64,000 nucleotides of DNA, from positions 213,650 to 277,649 of the forward strand of contig JAAGOF010000121.1 in the NCBI GenBank assembly GCA_010645155.1, given 5' to 3'. Position numbers and translations under genes: made by a program. Shown piece by piece: positions 24,837-36,364 of this stretch (positions are counted from its first letter, which is position 1; the number at the start of each line of letters is the position of its first letter). A model generated the notes under the pieces. The model had not been told where the DNA came from, did not search any database, and worked only from the letters and a program-made list of their open reading frames with translations. This DNA comes from Tigriopus japonicus. Taxonomy: Eukaryota; Arthropoda; Copepoda; Harpacticoida; Harpacticidae.

Positions 24837-27800
24837 TCACTTCATGCGAGACTTCTTTCTCTGCAATTTTCGGACGTCTCCCTCTTGATTACCCAGACTG
24901 GACAGAATGGCTTTCGTCTTCTTCGTCCGCTCCAAATCACTGAAAATAAGAGATACCCCATAAAGTTCCATTATAATCATCACGCGTATTAGAGAAAGAA
25001 AGTCGTGGATCATCGACTTTTTTTCTTTCTACATTGGAAAGGACAAAAGGAAAAAAAAGAAATATCGCTGACTCACAGTTCTCGTCTGTCTTTAGCCTTC
25101 TGAGAGGCAATGAAGGCCGCATCAGCTCGAATCTCCTTCTTGGCGCCCTTTTTCTCACGTTTCGTCTTGTGGAGTAATTTGCTTAATTCGAGTTTTTCTC
25201 GGGATCCCACACGTTTCTTCACAAATGGATCAAAGCTAGAATCAAATAGGAAGGAAGAGAATTAGAATTTGATGCGCCGAGATCACACAAGGTAAAGCAA
25301 AGTATTTTGTTCAACAGATAAGCAACAGCGACAAATGTTAGCACTCACTTATCATCAATTTCAGGCTCAAGTTGACGAAGAACTTGCGGCCTCTTCCGAT
25401 CGGGCTGAATTACTTTTCGCCGCTTTTGTGCCAAGCGTTCCAACTTTTGGAGGATTTCATCCCGTTGATTGCCAATGGTCTCGTGAAGACGAGATGGGCA
25501 AAGTTTTGCGAGGAACTTGGGCACAAATCTGAAGACCTCGTGTGCCGATGGGAGATCCCACCAAAGGTCGATCAAATCCCCTATCAATCGCAGGGCAGCC
25601 GACAGGGTCGAAGACACAAAGTATTCGTCCATGTCATCGCTTGTCTTAGTGTCCTTCATCGATAGTGGACCGGGGGCGCACCTACAAGAAGACCAGGGAA
25701 ATATGAACACATCCATATTCTGAGATTGCGCTCTCGAGCCCAACATGAGGAGCTTTAATAAACTTTTAACTAGCTTTGCATTCGACAGAAGGAAGAGGGG
25801 AGAGGTGGAAAAGAAAGGTGCAGAAATGGAAGAAGATGAAGAGGAAGAAGACTAGAAAAGTTTGACGAAGAGTTACGGCACGTTGTTGGTTCTCGCAGTT
25901 CGCACTTACTTGGCGTTCAGTTTGGGCGCAAGAACTTCGGCCTCGTTGCCGACACTTTTGAACGGTGGCACAAAAGGGGTCACTTGAGTTTTGTCTTTGG
26001 GGAAACTTAGGTAAACAAGACCAACCAGAAAGTTCAGCAGCTCTGGACTGAAGCGTTTCGAGAGACGAAGTCCCTGAAAAAAAAAAAGAAGGCCTTATTT
26101 TTTGATAGATTATACTCGTTGTACGCTGAGATCATTAGGACTAACCCTTCTATGGATCTCGTGCAGCACTAAGATTGTAAGTTATGACGCACATGATTGG
26201 TCATCATGCGACTTTTGATGGAGCATCCCATTTTCTCATTGAAAAATTGAATAATCTATCTTATTGGAGTCTTCGATCATTCCTTAGTAAAATTGAAGGG
26301 TCTCTTTTTTACCTCAAGGGACATTCGTGAAGCAGAAATTTTCGAGGGCCTAAACGAAACCCAAGGACTTTTCTCAAAACTCCATATTTTAGAGTGGTTG
26401 ACTGCTTGTGATAGGATTAATTTTCAGTCCATCGCTAACCCCAGTCTTTACTTATACCTCAGTATGCACCTGATATTGTTGATGATTGCATGTAAATGCA
26501 AGTTCTCAGGTTCAATGTTTCTTCCGATACTAAGGGAAACACTTTTGAGCATTTTTTCCTGTTTTTCTTACCTCTACGAAAATGGTTGACACAAACAGAC
26601 CGGAAGCAATCGAAGATCTGGATGTGAATCTGCCATGCGATAAATATTTGGTCATCCACTGAAATGCGGGCGTGGACACGGGATGGCGGTAATCCGAACT
26701 TGGAAACAACAAGCACGTAATCTTGAGGAATATCAACTACCAAACCAAACAAGAAAGAGAAATTACATTGGAAATCCTTGGAGTTTAAGGCATTCAATCG
26801 ATTATCTTACCGTTTCAAAGGCCAAGGAGTTTTTGGGATGCTTGGCATATTCTTCGTACTTTTCTTGCAGCACTCCAGAAATGGCTTTGGCCGAAGGTTG
26901 TGGGGAGAAGTGGGCTAAATCGTATAAATGAGGCACAATGGCCTGAATGGTCTGGACAAGTTCTTCAGATTCATCGTCTTCGTTAATATCGGGATCAAAG
27001 TCAACGGCACAATCGTTAATATACTGAAGCAGAAAGGCGAACAACGACTGAAGTTGGATCTTGTTGTTATCACCGAATTGCGGGTGGTTGCACTTGATTA
27101 TCCGTTGAATGATGGTTGAGTGGTCTTGAGGACTACGTTGAGAAAAATGTTCAGCCAATTCCTCGAACGTTTGTGGAACTGAAATTTGATATTACGAGAG
27201 TAATCAAAATTAAATCTTTGTCTGAAGATCTAGCGATAACGGAAATGCTTATTCACCTTTAAAAGTGTAAGGAATTTCTCGCCGGGCTTCCTCCATGATC
27301 TTGACCTTCTCATCGATGGATAGACCTTTGGAAGCTTGTTTTTTGACCTTTTTGGCGACTTTTTTGGCCGGCTCTGTTTCCTCATCGCTCTCCTCTAAAT
27401 CTGAATGATTGTCTTCCTCGTCTTCGTCCTCGGATTCTTCTTCTTCACCTTCCTCCTCCTCCTCTTCTTCATCTTTTTCTGAACCGCTTTCATCATCTTG
27501 CGCCTCTTCCGTCATTGGAGTTTCAATCTCGCCCTCCATTCGTTGAATACGGGCTGCTTCCAATTTTTCCAGTTTTTCTTTCTCCTCGCGAATGATCTCT
27601 TCTTCCGTTTTGGTACGCTCAGTAGCTACTTTACCTTGGGTCTCAAAAGTGAGTTCTCGTACCAACATATCGTAAGGATCGGGTTGTTTCGAGGTCACGT
27701 TGGCTTCTGCGGCATCCTTGGTCTGTTTGGTGTGAATATGTCCGTCCGTCTTGACGCGTCCCCACATGGATTTCCATTTTTGATCGAGATCTTGAGTCAA

Positions 27801-28999
27801 GTCCTGATTCTCAGCTCGGTTCTTTTGCTGTTCGGCCTTTTTCCGCTTGGACTCGCTGATCATGTTCTCGATCCATTGCTGTCGCGTGTTGGCCTTGCCT
27901 TCGGCAAACTCCACGTCCGCTTTGGTCATGAACCCGCCGAAGTGCGATTCACTCACAAATGAAGCTACAAAGGAGTACAGATTTGAGAGTAATGGCAAAG
28001 AGGCGGGAAAACGTGTTGTTAAAGGGAAGAATGCGCTCCGTAAATACAAAATAAAACCGTTGTAATGTTCTTATTTTGCGATCTTAACCACAAAATACAG
28101 CTTTCAACGGCCAACGACAATGGTTGCTTGGTATGAAAGATAATCTATGGAAGATTTTATCGGTGGATTCCTTCACAACATTTATTTTCGATTATGATCC
28201 GTTCATCTCTTAGATTTTGTAATAAATTTTCGAGTTCCTTTATTAAGCAAGTAATATTTCACAATTTTTGTCAACTGACGGTATCTTTTATATTGCGATT
28301 TACCTCAACTCAAGAAAATTTCCTTTCCTATGCTACCCATCAGCATGGCAAATGAGACAAAGTAAGCTGACATAGAGGACTTTTAACTTTGCACTAAAAA
28401 CTACAAAATGCAATTTTTTCTCTCTCCATTTTATGCGACTATCTTTCCATCTTTTCATATGACCCCGCACCCTTCAATCATTACTGGCATTTACCTTCGA
28501 GAGCCTTGGCTTGTCGATCATCCTTGTCTTCATCATCGGAGGCGGGATCATCGTAACGCTCGATCTCTTCGAGATTGCGACCAAAATGGGTGAGCACATC
28601 GGAGCCTTCTTCCTCATCGCCCAATTGGAACACATTGGCTTTTCTGGCTTGAAACTTCTTTTCCAACGCGAACCGAGCCACTTGTCCGGCCTCTTGATCT
28701 TGGCCATCGCGTCCAATTCGACGATCCAACAACACGTTATCCTTATCCTTGGTGCGAAACTCTTTCAACAACGTATCTTGTCGCTTGGACAAAGCCCGTC
28801 CTTTTTGCACACCGGGTTGACCCAAAACGCGCGCATTGGATCCGGTGGCCGCCGAGGCACCGGCTCCACTGCGACGATTCAACACGCGGTGCTTGTCGCG
28901 TCCAAAGCGACGCTCAAAAGGGTTGTTCTTGGTCAAGGTGAGCTTCTTGCGGGCCACATCGGCGCTTTTATTGCCCGTGGAGCCCCGTGATTTGCCCAT
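24837..28999 (-). CDS. NOP14: Nucleolar protein 14 (NOP14), small ribosomal subunit processome
   Basis: Nucleolar factor needed for 18S rRNA maturation and 40S assembly. Eight exons (high to low): 28999-28495, 27964-27257, 27178-26811, 26736-26572, 26073-25910, 25681-25349, 25235-25077 and 24939-24837. Phases agree at every junction and give 834 aa, close to the usual length of about 850. Visible family features: N-terminal NPFERRFGRDKHRVL and GVQKGRALSKRQDTLLKE; LTHFGRNLEEIERYDD; SHFGGF; a long Glu/Asp run near residues 330-375 followed by a Lys-rich stretch; IIQRIIKCNHPQFG; LIFLKITCLLFPSSDYRHPV; and the conserved basic C-terminus (KREKKGAKKEIRADAAFIA ... LSSLGNQEGDVRKL). Introns are about 80 to 530 bases. 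The gene is divergent from the acyltransferase to its right. Confidence 0.95.
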
Positions 29000-30255
29000 G
29001 TCGAGCTAATCACGTCAGTTTTGCCGGTCAACACGGTCAACACGTGTTCAGCGATCGATCTTCACCTTTTGTTGTGGTGGAAGCGTGTGTCTTGCACTGT
29101 AAAAAAGGGAGAGGTTGTGCATGTGGTCCCAATGTTTGTTGACATTCGACAGGGTGGCCGTAACTAGACTAGCTTTTGGGTCAGACAGGCATAACGGATT
29201 ACGTCAAGTTTTGATTTGATGCTTGGGAACGAGATGGCTGAAGCGGTTGGACGCATTCCGGTGGATTGAGGTTGAGCGTCCATGATGAATGTAAGGTCAG
29301 TATTGTATTTAATTGACGATTTGGGTTGATTTTTAGGTCTAATTGGTATGATTAGAACTTTCGCTTTCCATTTATCGCGCTTTGTCCGCCCAGGCTTACT
29401 TCGTTCTTAAGACGTAGAACCTAACGTTTCGGATGGACCTTTTCTACGGACTTGAACGGCCTCACTGAACCAGGGCCGCCAATTGACAAACCTAAATGTT
29501 AACTTATTATCTAAAACCCTTCTTAAACCAAAGCAAAACTACACTAGATACAACCTGAATCCGCTGAATCCATATAAAATTGTATTGATTCTTTTTTTTT
29601 CTTTTGTTTTAAAGGCGAAAATATTGTCCTTAACGTCAAATGTCACTTGAAATTCCCAATCCCTTTCAATCGGCAAACCTGTTCATGGTAAGTTAATGTA
29701 CGAAGTCATCCTCCTCATCTTCATCTCAATCGTCCTCGTTCGTCATCGCTTTCTTCTCGTGACCGTCAAGCTACTTAGCTAAGCTGACCAGCTCATCCCT
29801 TCCCAAAATACTAGGCTCCTCTCACGAGTCGGTTGGTCGTCCAAAGTCGATCGATTGAGGGGCGTGAGGGGTAAAACGGGGGTGGTGGAAGAAAAGGGTG
29901 GATTGGATTGGAGTCCATCGATTTATCGGCTGTGCTGTGGGCCAGGAGCCTCCATTGGATCAACGGCGCCTCCGCCGGTCAAAGGTCAACCTGACCGTCG
30001 AGCGCGTCCGTCATTGGCTTGCTCGCTTACTTGCTCACTCACTCACTCACTCATCGCCTTCGTTGGCCCTGATTGATGACACGCCAACTTTAAACTTGAT
30101 TGAAACTGGTCCGGTTTGGGCTTCGTTCGTTCGTTCGTTCGTTCTTTGGCTCATTCGCTCATTCACGAGTTCTTTGGCGTTGTTGGGTGATTGATTAGCT
30201 CGCTCACTCGCTCGCGTTGGTTGGTTGGGGGTGAACGAGTGCTGAAGGTCCCATC
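29000..30255. other. Divergent promoter region between NOP14 and the acyltransferase
   Basis: 1.26 kb between two divergent start codons, with no coding exon seen. It holds a CTCA run near 30034-30052 and a TTCG run at about 30122-30145, both within 220 bases upstream of the acyltransferase start. It is probably a shared or back-to-back promoter, which is inferred from layout only. Confidence 0.55.
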
Positions 30256-33200
30256 ATGAGCCTTTGGGTGGCCTTTGGTGCCTTGACCTTTCAACTTTTG
30301 CTGCCACCCTTCTTGTGTATTTTGGCCTTGACCTTGGTCTTGGCGTCTTTGGGCAAATCCTTGGGCGTTCGACGACTCTACGTGCAAGTGTTGCTACGCG
30401 TGTTTCGAGTAAGTCGAATAATGAAGGATTTTGACCGAATTCACGTACAATCGATTCACGTTGAGCCGCCATAATGGTTGTTTTTTCCCATCATCAACGG
30501 AGAAAATGTAATTTTGACATTATTTTAACGGCCATACCTAACTATCGCCATGTTTAGGGACTTGTCGACCACTAGTCGTATCCCATCTCTTTGACTGTGC
30601 TTTTAAACATAATTAAAGTAACCTGGTTATTGTCCATTTGCAGTTTGCCCGATCCGTGACCGCTGAACATCACCAACGACGAGATTCCAAGTTCAAATTG
30701 GGCGGTGATGACTTGGAGGAAGATGAAAAGGAAGAAGTAGATGAAGAGCGAGAAGAGGCGGAAAATCGTCAATCCCAAACGACCTCGACTCAATTGCATT
30801 CGGATCACCACAGTGAAGACAATGAAGATAGCGACGAAGCCGAGGGTCCGCCTATCGAACAAGTCGATTCGGGCGTCGAATGCGCCTCGCCCGCGTCTTC
30901 CAAGAGTAATCCCACCCTATCCGATGTCGAGGAAGTCAAGGATCACGCGAATCGCTCCACCCATGGCCAGGTAGCTTTGCCCCCACCTTTAAAATTTAGC
31001 TCACCTCTTTGATCAGGCTTCTTTTCTATCTAGTCGGCTCCCGATTTGGAATCCATGCGCAAGTACTTGAAAAAGTACGGCAAAGAATCGCGCCACAATG
31101 TCATCAGTCGAAAAGATAACCTCATCTTGAGTCCGGATCGACCCGCTGTAGTGGCTGAAGAGGAATCCATCCATCCCAAACCCAAGACCGGATTACCATC
31201 CCGACTTATGAAGGGCGAAAACGTTTCCGTGGCCACTTTGCAACGCGAGTTCGAAATGGACGATGTTTTGGACTACCTCAAAACCGGCATCGCGGCCATC
31301 ATTGAAGATGAAGTCACCCAAAGATTCGTGGCCGAAGAGCTAAAGGTGGGGATCATGATTGCCATGCCCTTGGGAGACGTTTTTCTCATAAGAATGGTCG
31401 TCGTGCTCTTTTCAGTCATGGAATTTGCTCACTCGAACGAGTCTCAGCTTTGAATTTGTTAACATCAGATTGACTGTGATCTGGGTGCTTGGGTTCTTTT
31501 TCCGATACTTTGTGCTGCTTCCTTGTCGGAGCATTATCCTCGCCTTTGGGGTAAGTCAGTTTCGATCATGAATGATTTCATCGATCATGAGAAATTGGAA
31601 CCAATCCAATTACCATGTTTCGGCAAGTGCTCTTGCAAGACTACCTTGAAACGTGTTAAACACGTGTGACAATTTTTTAGATAATCTATTTGCTGATCAT
31701 GACAGCGGCCGTTGGCTCGATTCCCAACCAATATCTTCGACGTCACCTCTACGATTATGTGGCGGTTACTTGCTTTAGAATTTTGAGTCGGTCGTTTTCA
31801 ACCGTAGTAACATTTCATAACAGACACTACCTACCCAAATCTGATGGTATTTGCGTGGCCAATCACACCACGCCCATTGATGTGGTGATCTTGCAAATGG
31901 ATCGCAGTTACGCCTTGGTGAGCCAGACACATCTACCTTGGAAAGATATTGGCTCGGGTCAAACAGGCGGGATTTCGTACGTTAGTTCATGGGATATCTT
32001 CTTTAGTTCCGTCTAAAGGGAAATACAGTAGATATTTGATCCTAAATCCTAATATGCCGATAACCACTAACTCGATGGGAAAACTCCTAAACCACAGAAA
32101 AGATGCTTGTTCTTGATGTACGGGATCATTTTTCAGCTTTCATGGCTAACAATTTCCATGTGTATCGTGGGACAGCTTCAAGATAGTGAGTTCAAGTCAT
32201 GGCTCCATGATCTCGTGTATAAGAATTGCTTCCAAATCCTAAGTGGAGCCATTTCTGCCGTCATCACGTATCATAATCCCGAAAACAAAGCCAAAGGAGG
32301 GATCTGTGTGGCCAACCACACTTCTCCCATCGATGTCCTCATTCTTGCCTGTGATAACGCCTATGCCTTGGTGAGTTGGACAAGTTTTCTTTCTAAGCGA
32401 GTCATCCATCTGCTTGAGGCACCCAAGGACTCACAATCACACAATATCGGTTTCAGATCGGCCAGGCCCATGGGGGCTTTATAGGCCTCTTTCAAGCCAT
32501 CCTCGAGTCAGCCTCGCATCATATTTGGTTCGAGCGAGCAGAGTACAAAGATAGGCTAATAGTCGTTCAAAGGTAAGTCAAAGGGCGTCTAATACCCAAC
32601 CGACCACCCTTTAAAGCCAGATCAAAGAAGGTGAGGAGGAAGGTTTGCCCTTGGCGTGTTGTGTCCTCTCTTCGTTGCTCTTTTGTGTGATCCTATTCGT
32701 GTTGGGGAAACTGTTTGCCCGAGCCGCTATCAATTGGGGATTCACATTGCCGTCATAAATCCCTGTTGATAACATGTGCTCTTCAATCAGGTTGGTCAAT
32801 CACATGGAGGATTTTTCGGATTGGTGCAGAGAGCTTTGAGTCGCGCAACTGCTCACGTTTGGTTTGAGCGATCTCAAGTCAGAGACAGATTGGTGGTGGC
32901 ACAACGGTATTTTTCTTCATATAATTTCTTTTGGTCTCTCCTCGTTGATGTTTGAGGTCGTTTAGTGTCTACTGGAAAATGTAAGTTCAATTTAAAATAA
33001 AACGAATGCCCGTTTGTCCAATTTCAGATTAAAAGAGCACGTTGAAGATCCTAACAAGCTTCCTATTCTGATCTTTCCCGAGGGTACTTGCATCAATAAT
33101 ACATCCGTGATGCAATTCAAGAAAGGTAGCTTCGAGGTCGGGGGCACGATTTATCCCGTGGCCATCAAATATGACGCTCAATTTGGCGATGCCTTCTGGA

Positions 33201-33536
33201 ACTCGTCCCAAAACGGGATGCTGTCCTACATCTATATGATGATGACTTCTTGGGCGATTGTGTGCGATGTCTGGTACTTGCCTCCCATGACTCGAGGAGA
33301 GGGTGAAGATGCCGTTCATTTCGCCAATCGGGTTAAGGCGGAAATCGCTCGACAAGGCGGGCTTGTCGATCTAATGTGGTAAGTAAAAGCAAGAGATTTC
33401 ACGTTAATAATTGGGGATCTAGCTCGAGATTGTATGACTTCGTTGCAGGGACGGAAATTTGAAACGAATGCAAGTCAAATCGGAATGGAAGGCAATCCAA
33501 CAAGAAGAGTTCTCCAAGCGATTGAAAGTGGAATAA
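30256..33536 (+). CDS. Gpat4: Glycerol-3-phosphate acyltransferase, GPAT3/4 (AGPAT6) type, with duplicated exons
   Basis: ER enzyme that acylates glycerol-3-phosphate to lysophosphatidate, the first step of glycerolipid synthesis. Constant exons: 30256-30408, 30644-30970, 31034-31345, 31416-31550, 33028-33378 and 33449-33536. Between them lie two interchangeable pairs: 31681-31917 or 32137-32370, then 32457-32572 or 32791-32906. Using one of each gives 571 or 572 aa. Visible: a hydrophobic N-terminal membrane segment; an acidic/serine insert (residues about 52-160) that makes it longer than vertebrate GPAT4; FEDVL-like EMDDVLDYLKTG and IIEDEVTQRF; block I NHT(T/S)PID (catalytic H-x4-D); block II WFER-x2-(Y/V)-(K/R)DR; block III FPEGTCINN; block IV YPVAIKYD. 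Full identity is clear, but the choice between GPAT3 and GPAT4 as the symbol is less certain. Confidence 0.93.
31681..31917 (+). other. Acyltransferase alternative exon 5a (block I)
   Basis: 79 codons, phase 0 at both ends, flanked by TTTTTTAG and GTGAGC. It encodes the third membrane segment and GICVANHTTPIDVVIL, the catalytic block I. It is homologous along its length to exon 5b at 32137-32370, including FRILSRSFSTVVTFHN versus FQILSGAISAVITYHN and the terminal (S/A)YAL. Confidence 0.85.
32137..32370 (+). other. Acyltransferase alternative exon 5b (block I)
   Basis: 78 codons, phase 0 at both ends, acceptor TTTTTCAG and donor GTGAGT. It encodes GGICVANHTSPIDVLIL. Splicing it in place of exon 5a keeps the frame; including both would duplicate the catalytic motif. 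Confidence 0.85.
32457..32572 (+). other. Acyltransferase alternative exon 6a (block II)
   Basis: 116 bases, phase 0 start and phase 2 end, encoding IGQAHGGFIGLFQAI and HHIWFERAEYKDRLIVVQR. It has exactly the same length and phase as exon 6b. The intron separating it from exon 5b is only 86 bases. Confidence 0.85.
32791..32906 (+). other. Acyltransferase alternative exon 6b (block II)
   Basis: 116 bases encoding VGQSHGGFFGLVQRAL and AHVWFERSQVRDRLVVAQR. It joins in phase to the constant exon at 33028. Its residues are closer to the vertebrate consensus (FERSEVKDR) than those of exon 6a. The donor (GTATTT) is weaker than that of 6a (GTAAGT). Confidence 0.85.
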
Positions 33537-34006
33537 GCCGAAAAATCTTGTATCCAAAATCCAGATCCATCCATGCAGCCTGATTGCTTGACAAGCACAC
33601 AACCTCCTCCTTTATCAAAATGAGATGAAGCCTAAAAACACGATTTGTCTTCTCGTTGCCAATGAACTGAATTGCGAGTGTCAGCCAAAACTTCCCACGT
33701 GTCACCACGAGTTTCTCCAGTCTAGTACATATTTTTCCACGGATCCATTCGTTATGGTGATTATTTTTGTACTTGCTAGTCGCTTCCGATTGGCCAACCC
33801 GAACCCTCAACAATCCCAAATGACCAATCTTCAGCCGTCTATCACTCCGAATCCAAAATTGTTCCTCATGCAAGAATTGTTAGAAACTAGAATACTGAAC
33901 AAATGACGGTGTTGTTGATAATGATGAATGATTAAACGACGAGGAAGAGGAGGCGAAGTACAATAATATAACCAATATGTTTATTACTCTCCTTTTGTAT
34001 TTGATT
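33537..34006. other. Convergent 3' flanks of the acyltransferase and AACS genes
   Basis: 470 bases between two convergent stop codons. No coding exon is seen. ATTAAA near 33933 could be the acyltransferase polyadenylation signal. Confidence 0.5.
33980..33985 (-). promoter_or_regulatory. Polyadenylation signal, AACS gene
   Basis: AATAAA on the minus strand, 21 bases past the AACS stop codon. This implies a very short 3' untranslated region. Confidence 0.55.
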
Positions 34007-36364
34007 TTACCAAACCTGAGTCTCTGGGATGTTTCGAAACAAGTCCAAACTTTCCGGATTGGTCAGAGCACCAGCATTCTTTACTGGTTGATTGGCCAGT
34101 ATTTTCTTGACGGCGACCTCGACTTTCTTGCCATTCACCGTGTAGGGAATGTCGTCTATGGGAAGAATAAGAGCAGGCACATGACGGGCGCTCAATTGAG
34201 TGCGGATCTTACCACGAATCACCTTGATCAATTCGGGCGTGAACATGGTCGAATCTTTCATTTTCAAGAACAGAATCACCCGTTCCTCATTACCCACGCG
34301 TTGTCCAACACAAAGCGAGTCTGCCACAATATCAAAGGTCTCGATGATACTGTAAATTTCAGCGCTTCCGAATCGTACCCCATTGGGATTGAGCGTACCA
34401 TCGGATCGGCCTAACATGAAGAGACCCTTGGTTTTGGGGTTGATATGTAAGAAGTCGCCGTGAGCCCAGACCCCGGGATACTTGTCGAAATAAGCCGCGC
34501 GATAGAGTCTTCCATCGGGATCGTTCCAGAATTTGACTGGCATTGAAGGGAAAGGTCGTGTACAAACCAATTCACCGGAGTCGCCTTCAATCGGATGGCC
34601 ATCATCGTCCCAACATTCGATGGAACATCCCAGATGAGCACTCTGAATTTCTCCTCGATGAACGGGAAGCACGGAATTTTCGCCCATGAAACACGCAATG
34701 ATATCCGTGCCTCCGCTGATGGAAGCCAAGAGCACATTGCTTTTGATCTCTCGGTAGACATAGTCGTAGCTATGCGGACTCAAGGGCGAACCCGTACTGC
34801 AGATGGCCTTCAAGGTCGACAACTTATGACTGAGTCGAGGTTGAACCCCTTTATCTTCTTGCACAGCGATCCATTTCGCGGATGTTCCGAACACAGTGAT
34901 CCCGCATTCATCGACTAAATCCCACATAGCTGCCACGTGAGGGAGCAAAGGTGATCCATCGTATAAGACCAAGGTTGTTCCAAGAGCGAGTGCAGACACC
35001 ATCCAATTCCACATCATCCAGCCGATGGTGGTGTAATACATGAGCACATCTTCGGGACCTCGATTTCCCTGGATCTGATGCTCCTCCAAGTGCTTCATCA
35101 GTGTGCCACCTGCACCATGGACCATGCATTTGGGCGCTCCGGTTGTTCCACTGGAGTACATGATGAACAAGGGATGGTCGAAAGGTAGTTGCTCATAGTT
35201 CAAGGCCGGGGACGAACCCGTTTCTGGCCCGATAAATTGCGAAAAGAAGGTCGCTTTGTCGCCAATGTTCAAGGTACTTAGGGAAATGTCAGCTTCATTC
35301 GTGCAGTAAGGTATAACCACTACCTTTTCGACATCGGGAAGACCGTCCACAACTTCCTTGAGCTTTCCCAAGTGGTCGTGGATTTTGAGGTTGTACGACA
35401 CGGCTTCGACGGAAAACACGATTTTGGGCGAGATCTGCTTGAAGCGATCCAACACCCCCGAGACACCGAAATCTGGCGATGTAGAGCTCCAAATGGCTCC
35501 AATGGAAGACACAGCAGCCATGATTTCAATGGATTCCGCGAAATTGGGCAAATAACCCACCACGCGATCGCCCATTTGCACCCCATGTTGCCGAAGAGCA
35601 TGAGCAATGAAGGCCACTCGTCGACGCAATTGACCAAAGGTCTTGCTTCGGATTCCGATATCCTTAACCCTCTCCGTGGTGTAGTGAAAGGCGATCTTAT
35701 CATCATCCGGATATCGGAGGAGATTCTCCGCGTAATTCATCTTGACGCCGGGAAACCATTTCGGGATATCACTGATAAGTAAGTTCTTATCCACCACAGG
35801 CAAAGTGGGTGGGACAGAGGATTTGATCTTAAAATAGTCCCACAGAAAGGCCCAAAATAGATCATAATTCTCCACCGACCATTTGTGCAGATCGTGATAG
35901 TGTAACAGATTGACCGAGTACTGCTCATTCAAGCCCAATCGGATGAGCTCCAAATGATGGTTTTTGGTGGAAAGCGGCTTCCATAAAAGGTCCTCATTGT
36001 CGCCCTGAGCTTGAGCGTTGCCATCGTTGGTCATGGTCTCCACCTTCATCTCCAAAGTCTCGTAACACGGAGATCTTCGAGGTTTCGGCGAATGCGAACA
36101 ATCCGGATGAACTCTGAAACAACACCAAGAGCGAAATAATGACGAGTTTCTCCAACCAATCCTAGATAATGATGGCGGTGTTATCGAACTGCAGGTCGAA
36201 AGTGAACATGGGGGCGATATTTTGGGCTGACTAAATCCATGATGATTGGGTTCCTCAGCTGTCTCCGAGGTTTCGGTGGCAGCCTCGACAATAATAGCGT
36301 CCTCGGTTTTCGTGTCTTTGAAAAGAACGCGACGTGTTCCCGAAATTTTGAGCGTCGAACCCAT
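34007..36364 (-). CDS. AACS: Acetoacetyl-CoA synthetase
   Basis: Cytosolic ligase that activates acetoacetate to acetoacetyl-CoA using ATP, feeding ketone carbon into lipid and sterol synthesis. One open frame of 785 aa from the ATG at 36364 (MGSTLKIS); an in-frame stop lies 11 codons upstream. The family match is collinear from LLWKPLSTKNHHLELIR near residue 125 to the C-terminus. Seen: GAIWSSTSPDFGVSGVLDRF, the ANL-superfamily phosphate loop MYSSGTTGAPKCMVH, TTIGWMMWNWMVS, SISGGTDIIACFMG, WAHGDF, LGRSDGTLNPNGVRFGSAEIY and the C-terminal PYTVNGKKVEVAVKK with the catalytic lysine. The first 115-120 residues are extra relative to the usual roughly 670-aa protein. They may be a real extension, or the true start may be a downstream Met. 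The absence of introns is unusual here. Confidence 0.93.
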   Translation of the reverse strand: MGSTLKISGTRRVLFKDTKTEDAIIVEAATETSETAEEPNHHGFSQPKISPPCSLSTCSSITPPSLSRIGWRNSSLFRSWCCFRVHPDCSHSPKPRRSPCYETLEMKVETMTNDGNAQAQGDNEDLLWKPLSTKNHHLELIRLGLNEQYSVNLLHYHDLHKWSVENYDLFWAFLWDYFKIKSSVPPTLPVVDKNLLISDIPKWFPGVKMNYAENLLRYPDDDKIAFHYTTERVKDIGIRSKTFGQLRRRVAFIAHALRQHGVQMGDRVVGYLPNFAESIEIMAAVSSIGAIWSSTSPDFGVSGVLDRFKQISPKIVFSVEAVSYNLKIHDHLGKLKEVVDGLPDVEKVVVIPYCTNEADISLSTLNIGDKATFFSQFIGPETGSSPALNYEQLPFDHPLFIMYSSGTTGAPKCMVHGAGGTLMKHLEEHQIQGNRGPEDVLMYYTTIGWMMWNWMVSALALGTTLVLYDGSPLLPHVAAMWDLVDECGITVFGTSAKWIAVQEDKGVQPRLSHKLSTLKAICSTGSPLSPHSYDYVYREIKSNVLLASISGGTDIIACFMGENSVLPVHRGEIQSAHLGCSIECWDDDGHPIEGDSGELVCTRPFPSMPVKFWNDPDGRLYRAAYFDKYPGVWAHGDFLHINPKTKGLFMLGRSDGTLNPNGVRFGSAEIYSIIETFDIVADSLCVGQRVGNEERVILFLKMKDSTMFTPELIKVIRGKIRTQLSARHVPALILPIDDIPYTVNGKKVEVAVKKILANQPVKNAGALTNPESLDLFRNIPETQVW

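Noticed and set aside
26530..26736. Treating the 26572-26736 frame as its own small gene
   Set aside because: It begins with TTG and fits as the fourth NOP14 exon in phase, matching the family LIFLKITCLLFP segment.
27498..28990. Long plus-strand open frames (154 and 159 codons) over NOP14
   Set aside because: They are antisense shadows of NOP14 exons 1 and 2, whose minus-strand products match the family residue by residue.
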